NCBI GenBank assembly: GCA_020636275.1
Contig: JACJYD010000006.1
Location: 62,001-126,000, forward strand
Reading direction: 5' to 3'
Source: Lewinellaceae bacterium
Lineage (GTDB): Bacteria; Bacteroidota; Bacteroidia; Chitinophagales; Saprospiraceae
Length of the DNA stretch: 64,000 nt
The position numbers and the translations under genes were made by a program. Positions 7,765 to 16,059 of the stretch are shown here, one piece after another. Below the pieces are notes generated by a model that was given only the letters and a program-made list of their open reading frames with translations, was not told where the DNA came from and did no database searches. Positions within the stretch are counted from its first letter, which is position 1. Every line of letters starts with the position of its first letter.

Positions 7765-9567
7765 ATGAGCTATTCCAGCCTGAAAGCCTGTATTGACGAC
7801 CTCGATAAGAACGGATACCTGCTGCGGATCAAAGAAGAAGTGGACCCCAATCTGGAAATGGCGGCCATTCACCGGCGGGTATTCGACGCCGGGGGGCCCG
7901 CGATCCTTTTTGAGAATGTAAAAGGAAGTCCTTTCAAGGCTGTATCCAACCTCTACGGCACCTTTGAGCGGACCGAATTTATTTTCCGGGACACCCTTGC
8001 CAATGCCAAAAAGGTAATGGAACTCAAGGCCGACATGATCAACCTCCTGCGCCAACCGGGGCGGTATTTGTCGGCGCCCTCGACGGCAATGGCTGCGCTG
8101 CCCTTACAGTCCCGGTTCGGAGCGCCCATATTATATGGAGAGACCACGATCAATCACTTGCCCCAGATCGTGTCCTGGCCAAAGGACGGCGGAGCCTTCA
8201 TCACCCTGCCCCAGGTGCTGACCCTGCCGCCGGGCTCGGACCAGATCATGCAGTCCAACCTGGGCATGTACCGCATCCAGCTTTCCGGCAACGAATATAC
8301 GCCCAACAAAGAGATCGGCCTGCACTATCAGCTGCACCGGGGCATCGGGGTGCACCACACCGCCTATAACCAGAGCGAGGAGCCGTTTCGCGCTTCCATA
8401 TTTGTAGGCGGACCGCCCTCGCACGCCTTTGCAGCCATCATGCCCCTGCCGGAGGGCCTGTCGGAGCTCACCTTCGCGGGTTTGCTCGGCGGCCGCCGGT
8501 TCCGTTATTTGTGGAAAGACGGCTTCGTGCTCTCCGCCGATGCCGATTTTGTGATCACCGGCATCATTCGCAAACAGGGACTCAAACCCGAAGGACCCTT
8601 CGGCGATCACCTGGGCTATTACAGCCTGCAGCACGACTTTCCGGTGATGGATGTCGAAAAGGTCTACTACCGCAAAGACGCCATCTGGCATTTCACGGTC
8701 GTAGGTCGTCCGCCCCAGGAAGACAGTTCGTTCGGACACCTGATCCATGAGTTGGTCGAGCCGCTCACGCCGGGCGAATTCCCCGGCATCGTGGAGATCA
8801 ATGCCGTGGATGCGGCGGGGGTTCACCCCCTCCTCCTGGCCATCGGCAGCGAGCGGTACATGCCCTTCCGGGAGCGCAAGCCCGAGGAGATCCTCACCCA
8901 GGCCAACCACCTGCTGGGCAAGGGGCAAACCTCCCTGGCCAAGTTCCTCATCATCGCCGCTTCCGGCGACGACCCCGATCTGGATACCCACGATTATCCG
9001 CAGTTTTTCCAGCATGTGCTGCGCCGGGTGGATTGGCGGCGCGATCTCCATTTCCAGACCAAGACCACTATCGATACGCTCGATTACTCCGGCTCGGGCT
9101 GGAATGCCGGATCCAAAGTGGTCATCGCCTGTTGCGGCGCCCCGGTCCGGGACCTCAAGGCCGAATTGCCGGTGGATTTCAGCCTGCCCGATGGCTTTTC
9201 CGACCCGCATTTCGTCATGCCCGGAGTGCTGGCCCTGAAAGGACCCGCATTCGAACACGAGGAGGAAGTGCAACGCCTGGCCCTCCACCTCAACCGCTTC
9301 GAAATGGATTCCATCCCCCTCATCGTACTGTGCGACGATCCCCGGTTCGTGGCAGCCAATATGCCTAATTTTCTATGGGCTACCTTCACCCGCGCCAATC
9401 CCGCGCACGACATACACGGGGTGAATGGATTTGTCGAACACAAACACTGGGGCTGCGAAGGCTCCCTGATCATCGATGCCCGCATCAAACCCCACCATGC
9501 ACCGGCATTGGTAGAGGATGAAGAAGTCGGAAAAAGGGCAGATGAGATCTTGAGCAGATGCCAATAG
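7765..9567 (+). CDS. UbiD-family decarboxylase
   Basis: A 600-residue member of the UbiD family, the prenylated-FMN-dependent decarboxylases. Visible family traits are the start YSSLKACIDDLDKNGYLLRI, the EIGLHYQLHRGIGVHHT segment, the PEGPFGDHLGYYS motif with conserved glutamate, and the C-terminal RIKPHHAP segment. It is longer than E. coli UbiD (about 497), but lengths near 600 are usual in this phylum. Since Bacteroidota make menaquinone, a role in a menaquinone branch is possible, but an aromatic-acid decarboxylase role cannot be excluded. No ubiX partner is in the window, so prenyl-FMN would have to be supplied from elsewhere. A heptamer repeat array starts two bases after its stop. Confidence 0.9.
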   Translation: MSYSSLKACIDDLDKNGYLLRIKEEVDPNLEMAAIHRRVFDAGGPAILFENVKGSPFKAVSNLYGTFERTEFIFRDTLANAKKVMELKADMINLLRQPGRYLSAPSTAMAALPLQSRFGAPILYGETTINHLPQIVSWPKDGGAFITLPQVLTLPPGSDQIMQSNLGMYRIQLSGNEYTPNKEIGLHYQLHRGIGVHHTAYNQSEEPFRASIFVGGPPSHAFAAIMPLPEGLSELTFAGLLGGRRFRYLWKDGFVLSADADFVITGIIRKQGLKPEGPFGDHLGYYSLQHDFPVMDVEKVYYRKDAIWHFTVVGRPPQEDSSFGHLIHELVEPLTPGEFPGIVEINAVDAAGVHPLLLAIGSERYMPFRERKPEEILTQANHLLGKGQTSLAKFLIIAASGDDPDLDTHDYPQFFQHVLRRVDWRRDLHFQTKTTIDTLDYSGSGWNAGSKVVIACCGAPVRDLKAELPVDFSLPDGFSDPHFVMPGVLALKGPAFEHEEEVQRLALHLNRFEMDSIPLIVLCDDPRFVAANMPNFLWATFTRANPAHDIHGVNGFVEHKHWGCEGSLIIDARIKPHHAPALVEDEEVGKRADEILSRCQ

Positions 9568-9568
9568 G

Positions 9569-9620
9569 CAATCACCAATCACCAATCACCAGTCACCAGT
9601 CACCAGTCACCAATCACCAC
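9569..9620. repeat. Tandem heptamer array CAATCAC/CAGTCAC
   Basis: Seven consecutive 7-base units of CA[AG]TCAC follow the ubiD-family stop and end about ten bases before the next start codon. The same word and its complement recur at 30413-30540. Only one orientation is present here. Confidence 0.85.
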
Positions 9621-9628
9621 CAAAATTA

Positions 9629-10828
9629 ATGATCCGAACCTACGCTTTTTTATTCTTCTCCCTCTTCTGCACCATCGGACTGACGGCCCAAACCGCTGAT
9701 ATTCAGATCACGCCGTTGGGCACCATCACGGATACGGCGGCATTGACGGCGATGGAGTATACAGCTGCAATTTGGGAGCAGCATCTCAACTCCTCCGTGC
9801 CCATCAAGGTAAACGTCGCTTTTTTCCCGGTCAGCGGATTATTTCTGGGTTTTACCTTCCCCAACGGGCGGCGGGACTTCCCGGGAGCGCCTCAGGAGAA
9901 TACCTGGTATCCCTCCTGCCTTGCCAACGCACTGACCGGCATGGAGCTGAACCCCGGCGAGTCCGACATGGACATCGTCATCGCCGCGGACGCCAACTGG
10001 TATTTCGGTACCGACGGGCAGCCGGGGCCGGGGAAATACGATTTCGTGTCGGTATTGCTCCACGAGATAGGCCACGGGCTGGGCATCGTTTCGCTGGCCG
10101 ACAGTTACAACGGGGAGGGGTCATTTGGAATGATCGACTTTACGCAGTTTCAGCCCTTCGCACCCACGTTTCCCATACCCCAGCTGGCCGGTTTACCGGG
10201 CGCCTACGATCGCCTGCTCACCACCGGCTCCGGGCAGGTTTTGACGGATACCCAATCTTTCCCCAATCCCTCGGCCCTGCTGCATGCGACCTTTACCGGG
10301 AGCAATGTATTTTATTCCGGTACGGAGGGCGTGCTGGCCAACGGTGGACAATCGGTAAAGGTATTTGCGCCAGCGACCTTCACCTTCGGCACCAGCATTT
10401 CACACCTGGATGAAAGCCAGTACCCCGTTTCCAGCGGCAATGCCCTGATGACCCCCTATATCGGCGCCGGAAACGTCACGCAGGAACCGGGGCCCATCGC
10501 GCTGGGCATTCTGCACGACATCGGCTGGGGGCTGGTATCCCAGGTTACCGTCCGGCCCACCACCGCTCCCCTGCCCATCGAGATTTGGGGCATAGACGGT
10601 CACTCGGTCCTCCGCCTGGATCTACCCGAGGCTTGTGATCTGGAACTCCGGCTTGTAGATGCCATGGGGAGAACGAGGTATACCAGGCCTTACGCCCAGC
10701 TTCCGGCCGGGCCACAGCTCCTCCCCCTGGAAGAAGCGCTGGAGCACTTGAGTGCGGGTTATTATGTGGTGCAGGTGCGGGCATTGGGTCAAAATGGAGC
10801 CTGCGGAATGGTCATTTTTCCGGAATAA
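9629..10828 (+). CDS. Secreted zinc metalloprotease with T9SS-type C-terminal region
   Basis: A 399-residue exported protein. The signal peptide MIRTYAFLFFSLFCTIGLTA ends before QTADIQ. The zinc motif HEIGHGLG has His145, Glu146 and His149. The metzincin third-ligand position is serine (IVS), and a better candidate ligand is His259 in SISHLDESQYP. ALMTPYIG follows as a possible Met-turn, and the segment GPIALGILHDIGW is typical of this environmental peptidase family. The last 85 residues form a beta-rich domain ending YYVVQVRALGQNGACGMVIF, resembling the type IX secretion sorting domain, so secretion is likely. The substrate is unknown. It stands alone between a heptamer array and a pair of inverted repeats. 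Confidence 0.82.
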   Translation: MIRTYAFLFFSLFCTIGLTAQTADIQITPLGTITDTAALTAMEYTAAIWEQHLNSSVPIKVNVAFFPVSGLFLGFTFPNGRRDFPGAPQENTWYPSCLANALTGMELNPGESDMDIVIAADANWYFGTDGQPGPGKYDFVSVLLHEIGHGLGIVSLADSYNGEGSFGMIDFTQFQPFAPTFPIPQLAGLPGAYDRLLTTGSGQVLTDTQSFPNPSALLHATFTGSNVFYSGTEGVLANGGQSVKVFAPATFTFGTSISHLDESQYPVSSGNALMTPYIGAGNVTQEPGPIALGILHDIGWGLVSQVTVRPTTAPLPIEIWGIDGHSVLRLDLPEACDLELRLVDAMGRTRYTRPYAQLPAGPQLLPLEEALEHLSAGYYVVQVRALGQNGACGMVIFPE

Positions 10829-10843
10829 GGTCCCGGGATTTTC

Positions 10844-10977
10844 ATAGTGAGGGGGTCACTTAGTCACCCCCTCACTAGTCTGCTTTGATTTTTCGATTTA
10901 AATAATTGATTGCCAATACTTAATGTTGTTTTTTTCTGTTTTCGTAGTGAGGGGGTGACTAAGTGACCCCCTCACTA
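10844..10977. repeat. 134-bp element with 33-bp perfect terminal inverted repeats
   Basis: A 33-base sequence at 10844-10876 recurs as its exact reverse complement at 10945-10977. Each copy is itself a hairpin: arms TAGTGAGGGGGT and ACCCCCTCACTA around the 9-base loop CACTTAGTC or GACTAAGTG. The 68 bases between are AT-rich and code for nothing visible. It occupies the gap between the protease and the di-haem cytochrome gene. Confidence 0.88.
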
Positions 10978-11000
10978 GTTTCCACCAAGAGCTGAAACTT

Positions 11001-12383
11001 ATGCAAAAACGCTTTTTATTTCTTTTTCCCCTGCTGGCTTTGCTCGCCTGCAACGGCCTGCGCGACCTTCCGGACCCGGTCGGACAAACCGATTGGAAAA
11101 CGCAGGAACTGCCTGCCAGCCCTCAGAACCGCTCGGGCGATGCGCAGGCCGGATTGAATTATCTGATCTATGGCGACTATATCGGGACGGGAGTTCCTTT
11201 TTCCATTCTCGAAAAAAAGCTGACCCGAAAGGACACCGTACTCAACCGCAGCGGGAAGAACAGCATCCTCACCTACAATTATAACGCCTTTGCAGCATCC
11301 AACGGAGTGGATGTGGTGGCCGGCAATTGCTTTACCTGCCATGCGTCGGTGCTCAACAACGAAGTGGTGTTGGGACTGGGCAATGCGGAGAGCGATTTCC
11401 AGAAAAGCATCAAATTTCAGGCGGGGATGACCAATTTGGTGGTCAAAACGAAATTTGGAAAAAAATCGAAAGAATACGAGGCGTTTGAAGAGTTCGGGCA
11501 TTTGTACAAGGCCATTGCCCCCTGGATCAAAACGCCCAATCCGGGCGTCAACCCGGCCTTCCGGCTAGAGGAGGCCTGCGCCAATTACCGCGATCCCGTC
11601 GACCTGAGCTACCGGAAGGATCCCAATTTCGAGACCATCCGATATACCCTCGCGGCCGACGTGCCCCCGCTTTGGAATATCGATAAAAAGAATGCGCTAT
11701 ATTATAACGGTATGGGACGGGGCGATTTTGCCAAGTTGCTCATGCAGGCATCGGTGCTCGGCATCCCCGACAGCACCCAAGCGCGGAAAGTGCACCGGCA
11801 TTTCGTGGATGTCGTCGCCTGGGCCAGCCAGCTCCAACCACCCCCCTACCCCGGCGCCGTTGACGAGGCCCTGGCAGCAGAGGGCAGGAAGGTTTTCGAC
11901 GACCGCTGCAGCCGTTGCCATGGAACATACGGGGAGCAGGAATCGTATCCGAATAAATTGGTTGCGCTGGATCTGGTAAAAACCGATCCCTACTACGCCC
12001 GGTATTTTACCACCACCGCCGGGCTCGCAGGCTGGTACAATCAAAGCTGGTTCGCGAATTCGGCGCCCGCCTCCCGGCTGGAGCCGCAGGATGGATACGT
12101 GGCGCCGCCCTTAGACGGGATTTGGGCCACGGCGCCCTACCTCCACAACGGTTCGGTGCCAACCCTGGAGGCGCTCTTGAACAGTCCGCAGCGACCGGCG
12201 CTGTGGAAGCGGACGAACGAATACGACTACGAGAATGTGGGGTGGAAATACGAAACCCCTGGAAAAGCAAAGGACGGTTACGACACCCGCCTGCCCGGTT
12301 ACGGGAATATGGGCCACTATTTCGGCGACAAACTCAGCCCCGAAGAGCGAAAAGCCGTCATCGAATACCTCAAAACATTGTGA
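11001..12383 (+). CDS. Di-haem c-type cytochrome lipoprotein (cytochrome c peroxidase/RoxA-like fold)
   Basis: A 460-residue protein with a lipoprotein signal (MQKRFLFLFPLLALLAC), so it should be anchored to a membrane on the periplasmic side. Two CXXCH motifs are visible: CFTCH near residue 113 and CSRCH near residue 308. The C-terminal part carries APPLDGIWATAPYLHNGSVP, a signature of the di-haem peroxidase/MauG/RoxA superfamily. This supports a redox enzyme or electron carrier, but the reaction cannot be named. Its stop overlaps the methyltransferase start by one base (TGATG), so the two are probably co-transcribed, although no functional link is obvious. Confidence 0.85.
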   Translation: MQKRFLFLFPLLALLACNGLRDLPDPVGQTDWKTQELPASPQNRSGDAQAGLNYLIYGDYIGTGVPFSILEKKLTRKDTVLNRSGKNSILTYNYNAFAASNGVDVVAGNCFTCHASVLNNEVVLGLGNAESDFQKSIKFQAGMTNLVVKTKFGKKSKEYEAFEEFGHLYKAIAPWIKTPNPGVNPAFRLEEACANYRDPVDLSYRKDPNFETIRYTLAADVPPLWNIDKKNALYYNGMGRGDFAKLLMQASVLGIPDSTQARKVHRHFVDVVAWASQLQPPPYPGAVDEALAAEGRKVFDDRCSRCHGTYGEQESYPNKLVALDLVKTDPYYARYFTTTAGLAGWYNQSWFANSAPASRLEPQDGYVAPPLDGIWATAPYLHNGSVPTLEALLNSPQRPALWKRTNEYDYENVGWKYETPGKAKDGYDTRLPGYGNMGHYFGDKLSPEERKAVIEYLKTL

Positions 12384-13729
12384 TGATCCAACTGCCGGAG
12401 CATTTTGAGGCGCAAATGCAGGCCCTCCTGGGCGCCGAATATTCCGCTTTCATGGCGGCGCTCGAACAGCCCGCCCCGGTGAGCATCCGGCTGCACCCCG
12501 GGAAACCCTCGCATTGGCGGGAAGCGGACCTGGAGCCCATACCCTGGCACCCCTACGGCCGCTACCTGCCGGAACGGCCGGTCTTCACCCTCGACCCGCT
12601 GTTCCAGGCAGGAGCGTATTACGTGCAGGAGGCTTCTTCCATGCTCATCGCAGAAGCGGTGCGGCAATTGGTCGACCTCAATCGTCCGCTCCGCGCCCTC
12701 GACCTCTGTGCGGCACCCGGCGGCAAGACCACGCTCCTGGCCTCCCTTTTGTCTGAAGACAGCCTCCTGGTCGCCAATGAGGTGATCCAAAGCCGTACCG
12801 TACCGCTGCGCCACAACATCGCCAAGTGGGGCCTGCCCAATGTGTGGGCCTGCAACCACGACAGCCGGGAGTTCGAACCGCTGGCCGGATACTTCGACCT
12901 GGTGTTGGTCGATGCGCCGTGTTCGGGGGAAGGCTTGTTCCGGAAAGACGCCGCCGCTATTACCGAATGGTCGCTGCAAAACGTGGACCTCTGCTGCGGT
13001 CGTCAGAAGCGGATCCTCGCCGACGCGGCGCCGCTTGTCGCCCCCGGCGGCATCCTGCTGTACAGCACCTGTACCTACAACCACCGGGAAGATACCGAAA
13101 ACGCCCGCTGGCTGGCCAAAGAATTCGGACTGGAATACTGCTCCTTAGATCTTCCGCACGAATGGGGTATCGTGGATACCGGCGCCGGTTACCAATGCTT
13201 CCCGCACCGCGTGAAAGGCGAAGGCTTTTTCCTCGCCTGTTTTCAAAAGCCCGGCGATTCCCGGCCAGCCGACCGGCTGAAAAGCAAACTCAATAAGAAA
13301 TGGACGCCCGCCGCAGGACCGGAAGGCTGGATCTCCGGCGAAAAAGATGCTGCCTTTCTCCAAAATACCCGGCAGGAACTGCGCTTCCTGCCGGCTGCCT
13401 CGGTGGAGGAAGCTGCACTGCTGAGCAGCGTTTTGTATAGGCTGTTGCCCGGCCAGGCATTTGGTCAGTTGAAAGGCAAAGACCTCATCCCCGCACCCGA
13501 GCTGGCCCTGAGCACCTGGCTGAACCCGGAAATCCCTTCCGTCGAACTCGACCAGGCCCAGGCCCTCCGCTTCATGCGAAAGGAAACCCTCGAAGGGATA
13601 TCCGGCTCCGGCTGGCACCTCATGCGCCATGAAGGGCTGGGGCTGGGATGGGCCAAGTTGTTGCCCAACCGGGTGAACAATTATTTCCCGACGGAATGGC
13701 GGATCCGGATGGGGGGGCAGGGGGGATAG
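12383..13729 (+). CDS. rRNA cytosine-C5 methyltransferase, RsmF/NOL1-NOP2-Sun family
   Basis: A 448-residue SAM-dependent RNA methyltransferase. I place the start at 12383 because that ATG overlaps the previous stop; the frame is open further upstream only as a shadow of the cytochrome gene. The SAM-binding motif ALDLCAAPGGKTTLLASLL, motif IV DAPCSGEGLFRKD and motif VI YSTCTYNHREDTEN are present, with both catalytic cysteines. The C-terminal half (SGEKDAAFL... to WRIRMG) resembles the RsmF/YebU type PUA-like extension. It probably methylates 16S rRNA in the cytosol; the exact position is not deducible. Confidence 0.93.
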   Translation: MIQLPEHFEAQMQALLGAEYSAFMAALEQPAPVSIRLHPGKPSHWREADLEPIPWHPYGRYLPERPVFTLDPLFQAGAYYVQEASSMLIAEAVRQLVDLNRPLRALDLCAAPGGKTTLLASLLSEDSLLVANEVIQSRTVPLRHNIAKWGLPNVWACNHDSREFEPLAGYFDLVLVDAPCSGEGLFRKDAAAITEWSLQNVDLCCGRQKRILADAAPLVAPGGILLYSTCTYNHREDTENARWLAKEFGLEYCSLDLPHEWGIVDTGAGYQCFPHRVKGEGFFLACFQKPGDSRPADRLKSKLNKKWTPAAGPEGWISGEKDAAFLQNTRQELRFLPAASVEEAALLSSVLYRLLPGQAFGQLKGKDLIPAPELALSTWLNPEIPSVELDQAQALRFMRKETLEGISGSGWHLMRHEGLGLGWAKLLPNRVNNYFPTEWRIRMGGQGG

Positions 13730-13768
13730 GGCAGGGGGCAGGACCTAGCGTCGCGCCCCCACCCGGCA

Positions 13769-14479
13769 TTACAGTTTCACCGCAACCCCAAGCCGGGCAA
13801 AATTCAGCCCCAGGCCGAGGTCGAAATTGAAGGTATTGATGATGCGCTGCTTTTTCGTCAGCGCGGCATCTTCGATTTTTTCAAAACTCAGTCTGGTCGT
13901 GCAATAGCGAACCGGAACGACCGCTAACAAGGCTACCCGTTCGGTGATCCGGAAATGTAGCCGGGGTACGAGGTTAAAGCCAAGCAAAGCCGACCATTCG
14001 CGGAAGGGAAAACGCTGGGAAGTTTTTGGCGTATACCGGAAATAGCCCCCCTCCGGGGCGGCGCCCAGACCGATGCCGGGACGGAAAAAACCACCCAGCC
14101 ATTTGCTCGCCATGACTCCTGTTTCAATCTGAAAACCGAGGCCGGCCGAGGTGGTTCGCTCTCCGTCCGTTGGTTCCATACCGGGAAGCACTGACACGGT
14201 AACCTCATTTACATCATCCACTACTTCAAACCGTAATTGCGTAAGGGAGATTTCGTGGTACCATCCCTTGTTGCGCATTTTAAAGAAACCCAGGGCCAGG
14301 TTTCGAAAACCCCACTCGTAATGTGAATTCATTAAGGTCTTACCCCCGATGGATACATCCGGCAAATTCCACTCTTCATACCCAAAATCCAGGTACCCAT
14401 GCACCCATTTTTCGGAGACATTTTGGGAAAAAAGCAGCGAGGAACACAAGAGGAGCGAAGGGACCAGGAACATTTTCAT
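13769..14479 (-). CDS. Exported protein of unknown function, possible outer-membrane beta-barrel
   Basis: A 236-residue protein with a clear signal peptide (MKMFLVPSLLLCSSLLFS, cleavage before QNVSEKW). The remainder alternates polar and hydrophobic residues with many aromatic positions (GYLDFGYEEWNL, HYEWGFRNLALGFFKM, LHFRITERVALLAVVPVRYC, FNFDLGLGLNFARLGVAVKL). This suits an outer-membrane beta-barrel of the common Bacteroidota type. I recognise no family motif. It is convergent with the methyltransferase gene and lies beside a 630-base gap full of REP-like repeats. Confidence 0.7.
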   Translation of the reverse strand: MKMFLVPSLLLCSSLLFSQNVSEKWVHGYLDFGYEEWNLPDVSIGGKTLMNSHYEWGFRNLALGFFKMRNKGWYHEISLTQLRFEVVDDVNEVTVSVLPGMEPTDGERTTSAGLGFQIETGVMASKWLGGFFRPGIGLGAAPEGGYFRYTPKTSQRFPFREWSALLGFNLVPRLHFRITERVALLAVVPVRYCTTRLSFEKIEDAALTKKQRIINTFNFDLGLGLNFARLGVAVKL

Positions 14480-14605
14480 GTGATTCTGATTTGTTTCTTT
14501 GAAAACGCCAAAACCCTATTCCTATTCACATCTTAACACACCATGCTCAAAGAAAATTGGTTTCTTTAACGTGAGGTTTGGATTAAATAATTGTATTTAA
14601 AGGTT

Positions 14606-14990
14606 TTAGCCCCGTTAGGGCAGGGCTGTTAAGTTCCAGGTAAAACAGCGTTGTCTGCACAATTTTACAAATAGCTACAGGCCATACTTTCCCTGTAAGA
14701 CGATGGTGCCAAAATATTTTGGCACACCACGGGTGCGCTAAATTCCTGTCTGCCGACAGGTAGATATTTGGCGCGGCAAAAGCCTGGCTTTGCGTGGTCT
14801 ATAGCCAGAATGAACTTAGCAGCCCTACCCGTTAGGGGCGGCCTATTTATAGAAAAATGGATTTCTTCAATCATTCAAGCTCCGTAGGAGCGGCATGTTC
14901 TAAATCTGTTAAACGTGTCGCTCCGATGGAGCTTTCCATAATGATAAAATCTCAAATGCTATAAACAGGTCGCCCCTATCGGGGCTGAGG
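14606..14990. repeat. Cluster of nested REP-like repeats
   Basis: This fills most of the 629-base gap between 14480 and 15108. GCTCCGTAGGAGCG (14880) faces CGCTCCGATGGAGC (14919). Outside them, CCGTTAGGGGCGGCCTATTT (14829) faces CTATAAACAGGTCGCCCCTA (14958) in reverse complement. AGCCCCGTTAGGGCAGGGCT at 14606 is a further single copy. Two other palindromes lie in the same gap: GTGCCAAAATATTTTGGCAC at 14706 and CCTGTCTGCCGACAGG at 14746. The words resemble the GCTCCGTAGGAGC-type REP sequences common in environmental Bacteroidota. No gene is supported in the gap. Confidence 0.75.
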
Positions 14991-15108
14991 TAGTATGTTG
15001 CTTCCCTTCAGAGAACCTGAACCTCACGTTTTCTTTGGCAAAATTTTTCTTTTGGAAAATCATGCGCAACATTCTCTTTTCCTGCACATTTGAGAAAATT
15101 TTACCCCG

Positions 15109-15639
15109 ATGAGAAAACTGCTCCTCCTCTCCCTGTTCCTCGCAACTTCTCTCTGCGCCAAAGCCCAGGATTTTCCCCGCCTCCAGAAATTTTCGATCGG
15201 CGAATCCGGATTTCAGGCCTACCTCCCCTCCTACCCCGAAAACCTGGAACTCACCTGGTCGGAAGATTCCTCCATGGTCTGGGCGGGAGATGTGGAAGCG
15301 GGCGGTCTGCTCTTCGGTTTGGTCTGCGTCCAACTCGCCGAGCCCCTGGAAGATGACGACGATTTGCAACTCGGTCTGCTGGAATCCTACCTGGATTACC
15401 TCCAGGAGGCCTTTAATGTGATCGAATCAGCGGGATACGGCCGCGGCCATACCCTCGAGTCCAGTCCCGGCGCCAAAGGCGTACTGGACTATTGGGTCGA
15501 TTCGGATGGATATACCTGGAAAATCAAAGGGTGGATAAATACCAGGTACATTGCCGTTCTGTACATCGGCGGCGGGGAAGAAGAGCCCAACATCAACGGC
15601 GCCAATATGTTCCTGGACGGGATCCGCTTCCCTGAGTGA
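15109..15639 (+). CDS. Small exported protein of unknown function
   Basis: A 176-residue protein with a signal peptide (MRKLLLLSLFLATSLCAKAQ, then DFPRLQKF). The mature part is acidic and mixed alpha/beta, with an aromatic C-terminal half (YWVDSDGYTWKIKGWINTRY) and no cysteine. It reads like a small periplasmic or surface protein of the kind that describes a parameter such as a folded lipocalin-like or PsbP-like sheet, but I recognise no family. It is monocistronic, between two repeat-rich gaps. Codon use looks native. Confidence 0.68.
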   Translation: MRKLLLLSLFLATSLCAKAQDFPRLQKFSIGESGFQAYLPSYPENLELTWSEDSSMVWAGDVEAGGLLFGLVCVQLAEPLEDDDDLQLGLLESYLDYLQEAFNVIESAGYGRGHTLESSPGAKGVLDYWVDSDGYTWKIKGWINTRYIAVLYIGGGEEEPNINGANMFLDGIRFPE

Positions 15640-15668
15640 CGCGAAAAGGCAATATCAGCTGTATAACT

Positions 15669-15814
15669 GGTTTGTACGCTCTATGTCCCCCGCTGGCGGG
15701 CGCAGGGGGTGGAATAAATAAATTTTCAGTTCCAAAAAATGAAGAGATCTATGTATTGCCAGGAGTATTTCCACCCCCAACCCCCGCCAGCGGGGGACAT
15801 AGAGCGTGCAAACC
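15669..15814. repeat. 146-bp inverted-repeat element
   Basis: Two arms of about 50 bases form an imperfect inverted repeat. The first 30 bases (GGTTTGTACGCTCTATGTCC continuing into CCCGCTGGCGGG) match the other arm with a single change, and GGGGGTGGAA pairs with TTCCACCCCC further in. The 40-50 base centre is AT-rich and non-coding. It has the size and symmetry of a MITE or a structured RNA. The rest of the gap (15815-15960) shows nothing I can name. Confidence 0.8.
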
Positions 15815-15972
15815 CTTGAGATAGTGCTCATTTTCCCGGGCAATAGTCACCCCCTACAAGATTAGCCTAAGGGGCTTTTGCACTTATCCCACAAACCTGA
15901 TCTCCCCAAAAAGAAGATAGTACGAAAATTTAGCCCCAGATTCGCATGAGTCACTTCTAGTCTTTTTATTTT

Positions 15973-16006
15973 AATTTAAGATAAAAAGACTTTTTTATCT
16001 TAAATT
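15973..16006. promoter_or_regulatory. 34-bp palindromic operator-like site upstream of scdA
   Basis: Half-sites AATTTAAGATAAAAA and TTTTTATCTTAAATT form a near-perfect 34-base palindrome, broken only at the centre. Its right edge lies five bases before the -7 promoter element, so a bound dimer would cover the -33 region. A second, overlapping symmetry (AGTCTTTTTAT ... ATAAAAAGACT) shares the left half. RIC genes are often controlled by NO-responsive regulators (NsrR/Rrf2 or CRP/FNR types); which one binds here is not known. Confidence 0.7.
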
Positions 16007-16011
16007 ATTCC

Positions 16012-16019
16012 TATCTTTG
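16012..16019 (+). promoter_or_regulatory. Bacteroidota -7 promoter element of scdA
   Basis: TATCTTTG matches TAnnTTTG exactly. It lies 40 bases before the ATG at 16060, giving a leader of about 35 bases. The upstream -33 region is occupied by the palindrome. Confidence 0.75.
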
Positions 16020-16059
16020 CCCCTGTCATTATTATTAATAGTCCTAAAAATTGTATTCT

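Noticed and set aside
14665..14874. 69-codon minus-strand frame in the REP-like gap
   Set aside because: It spans two palindromes and a REP unit, and its protein has no plausible composition; the region is better explained as repeats.
15815..15960. Small RNA or tRNA gene in the gap before scdA
   Set aside because: No cloverleaf, anticodon arm or strong promoter was found on either strand.
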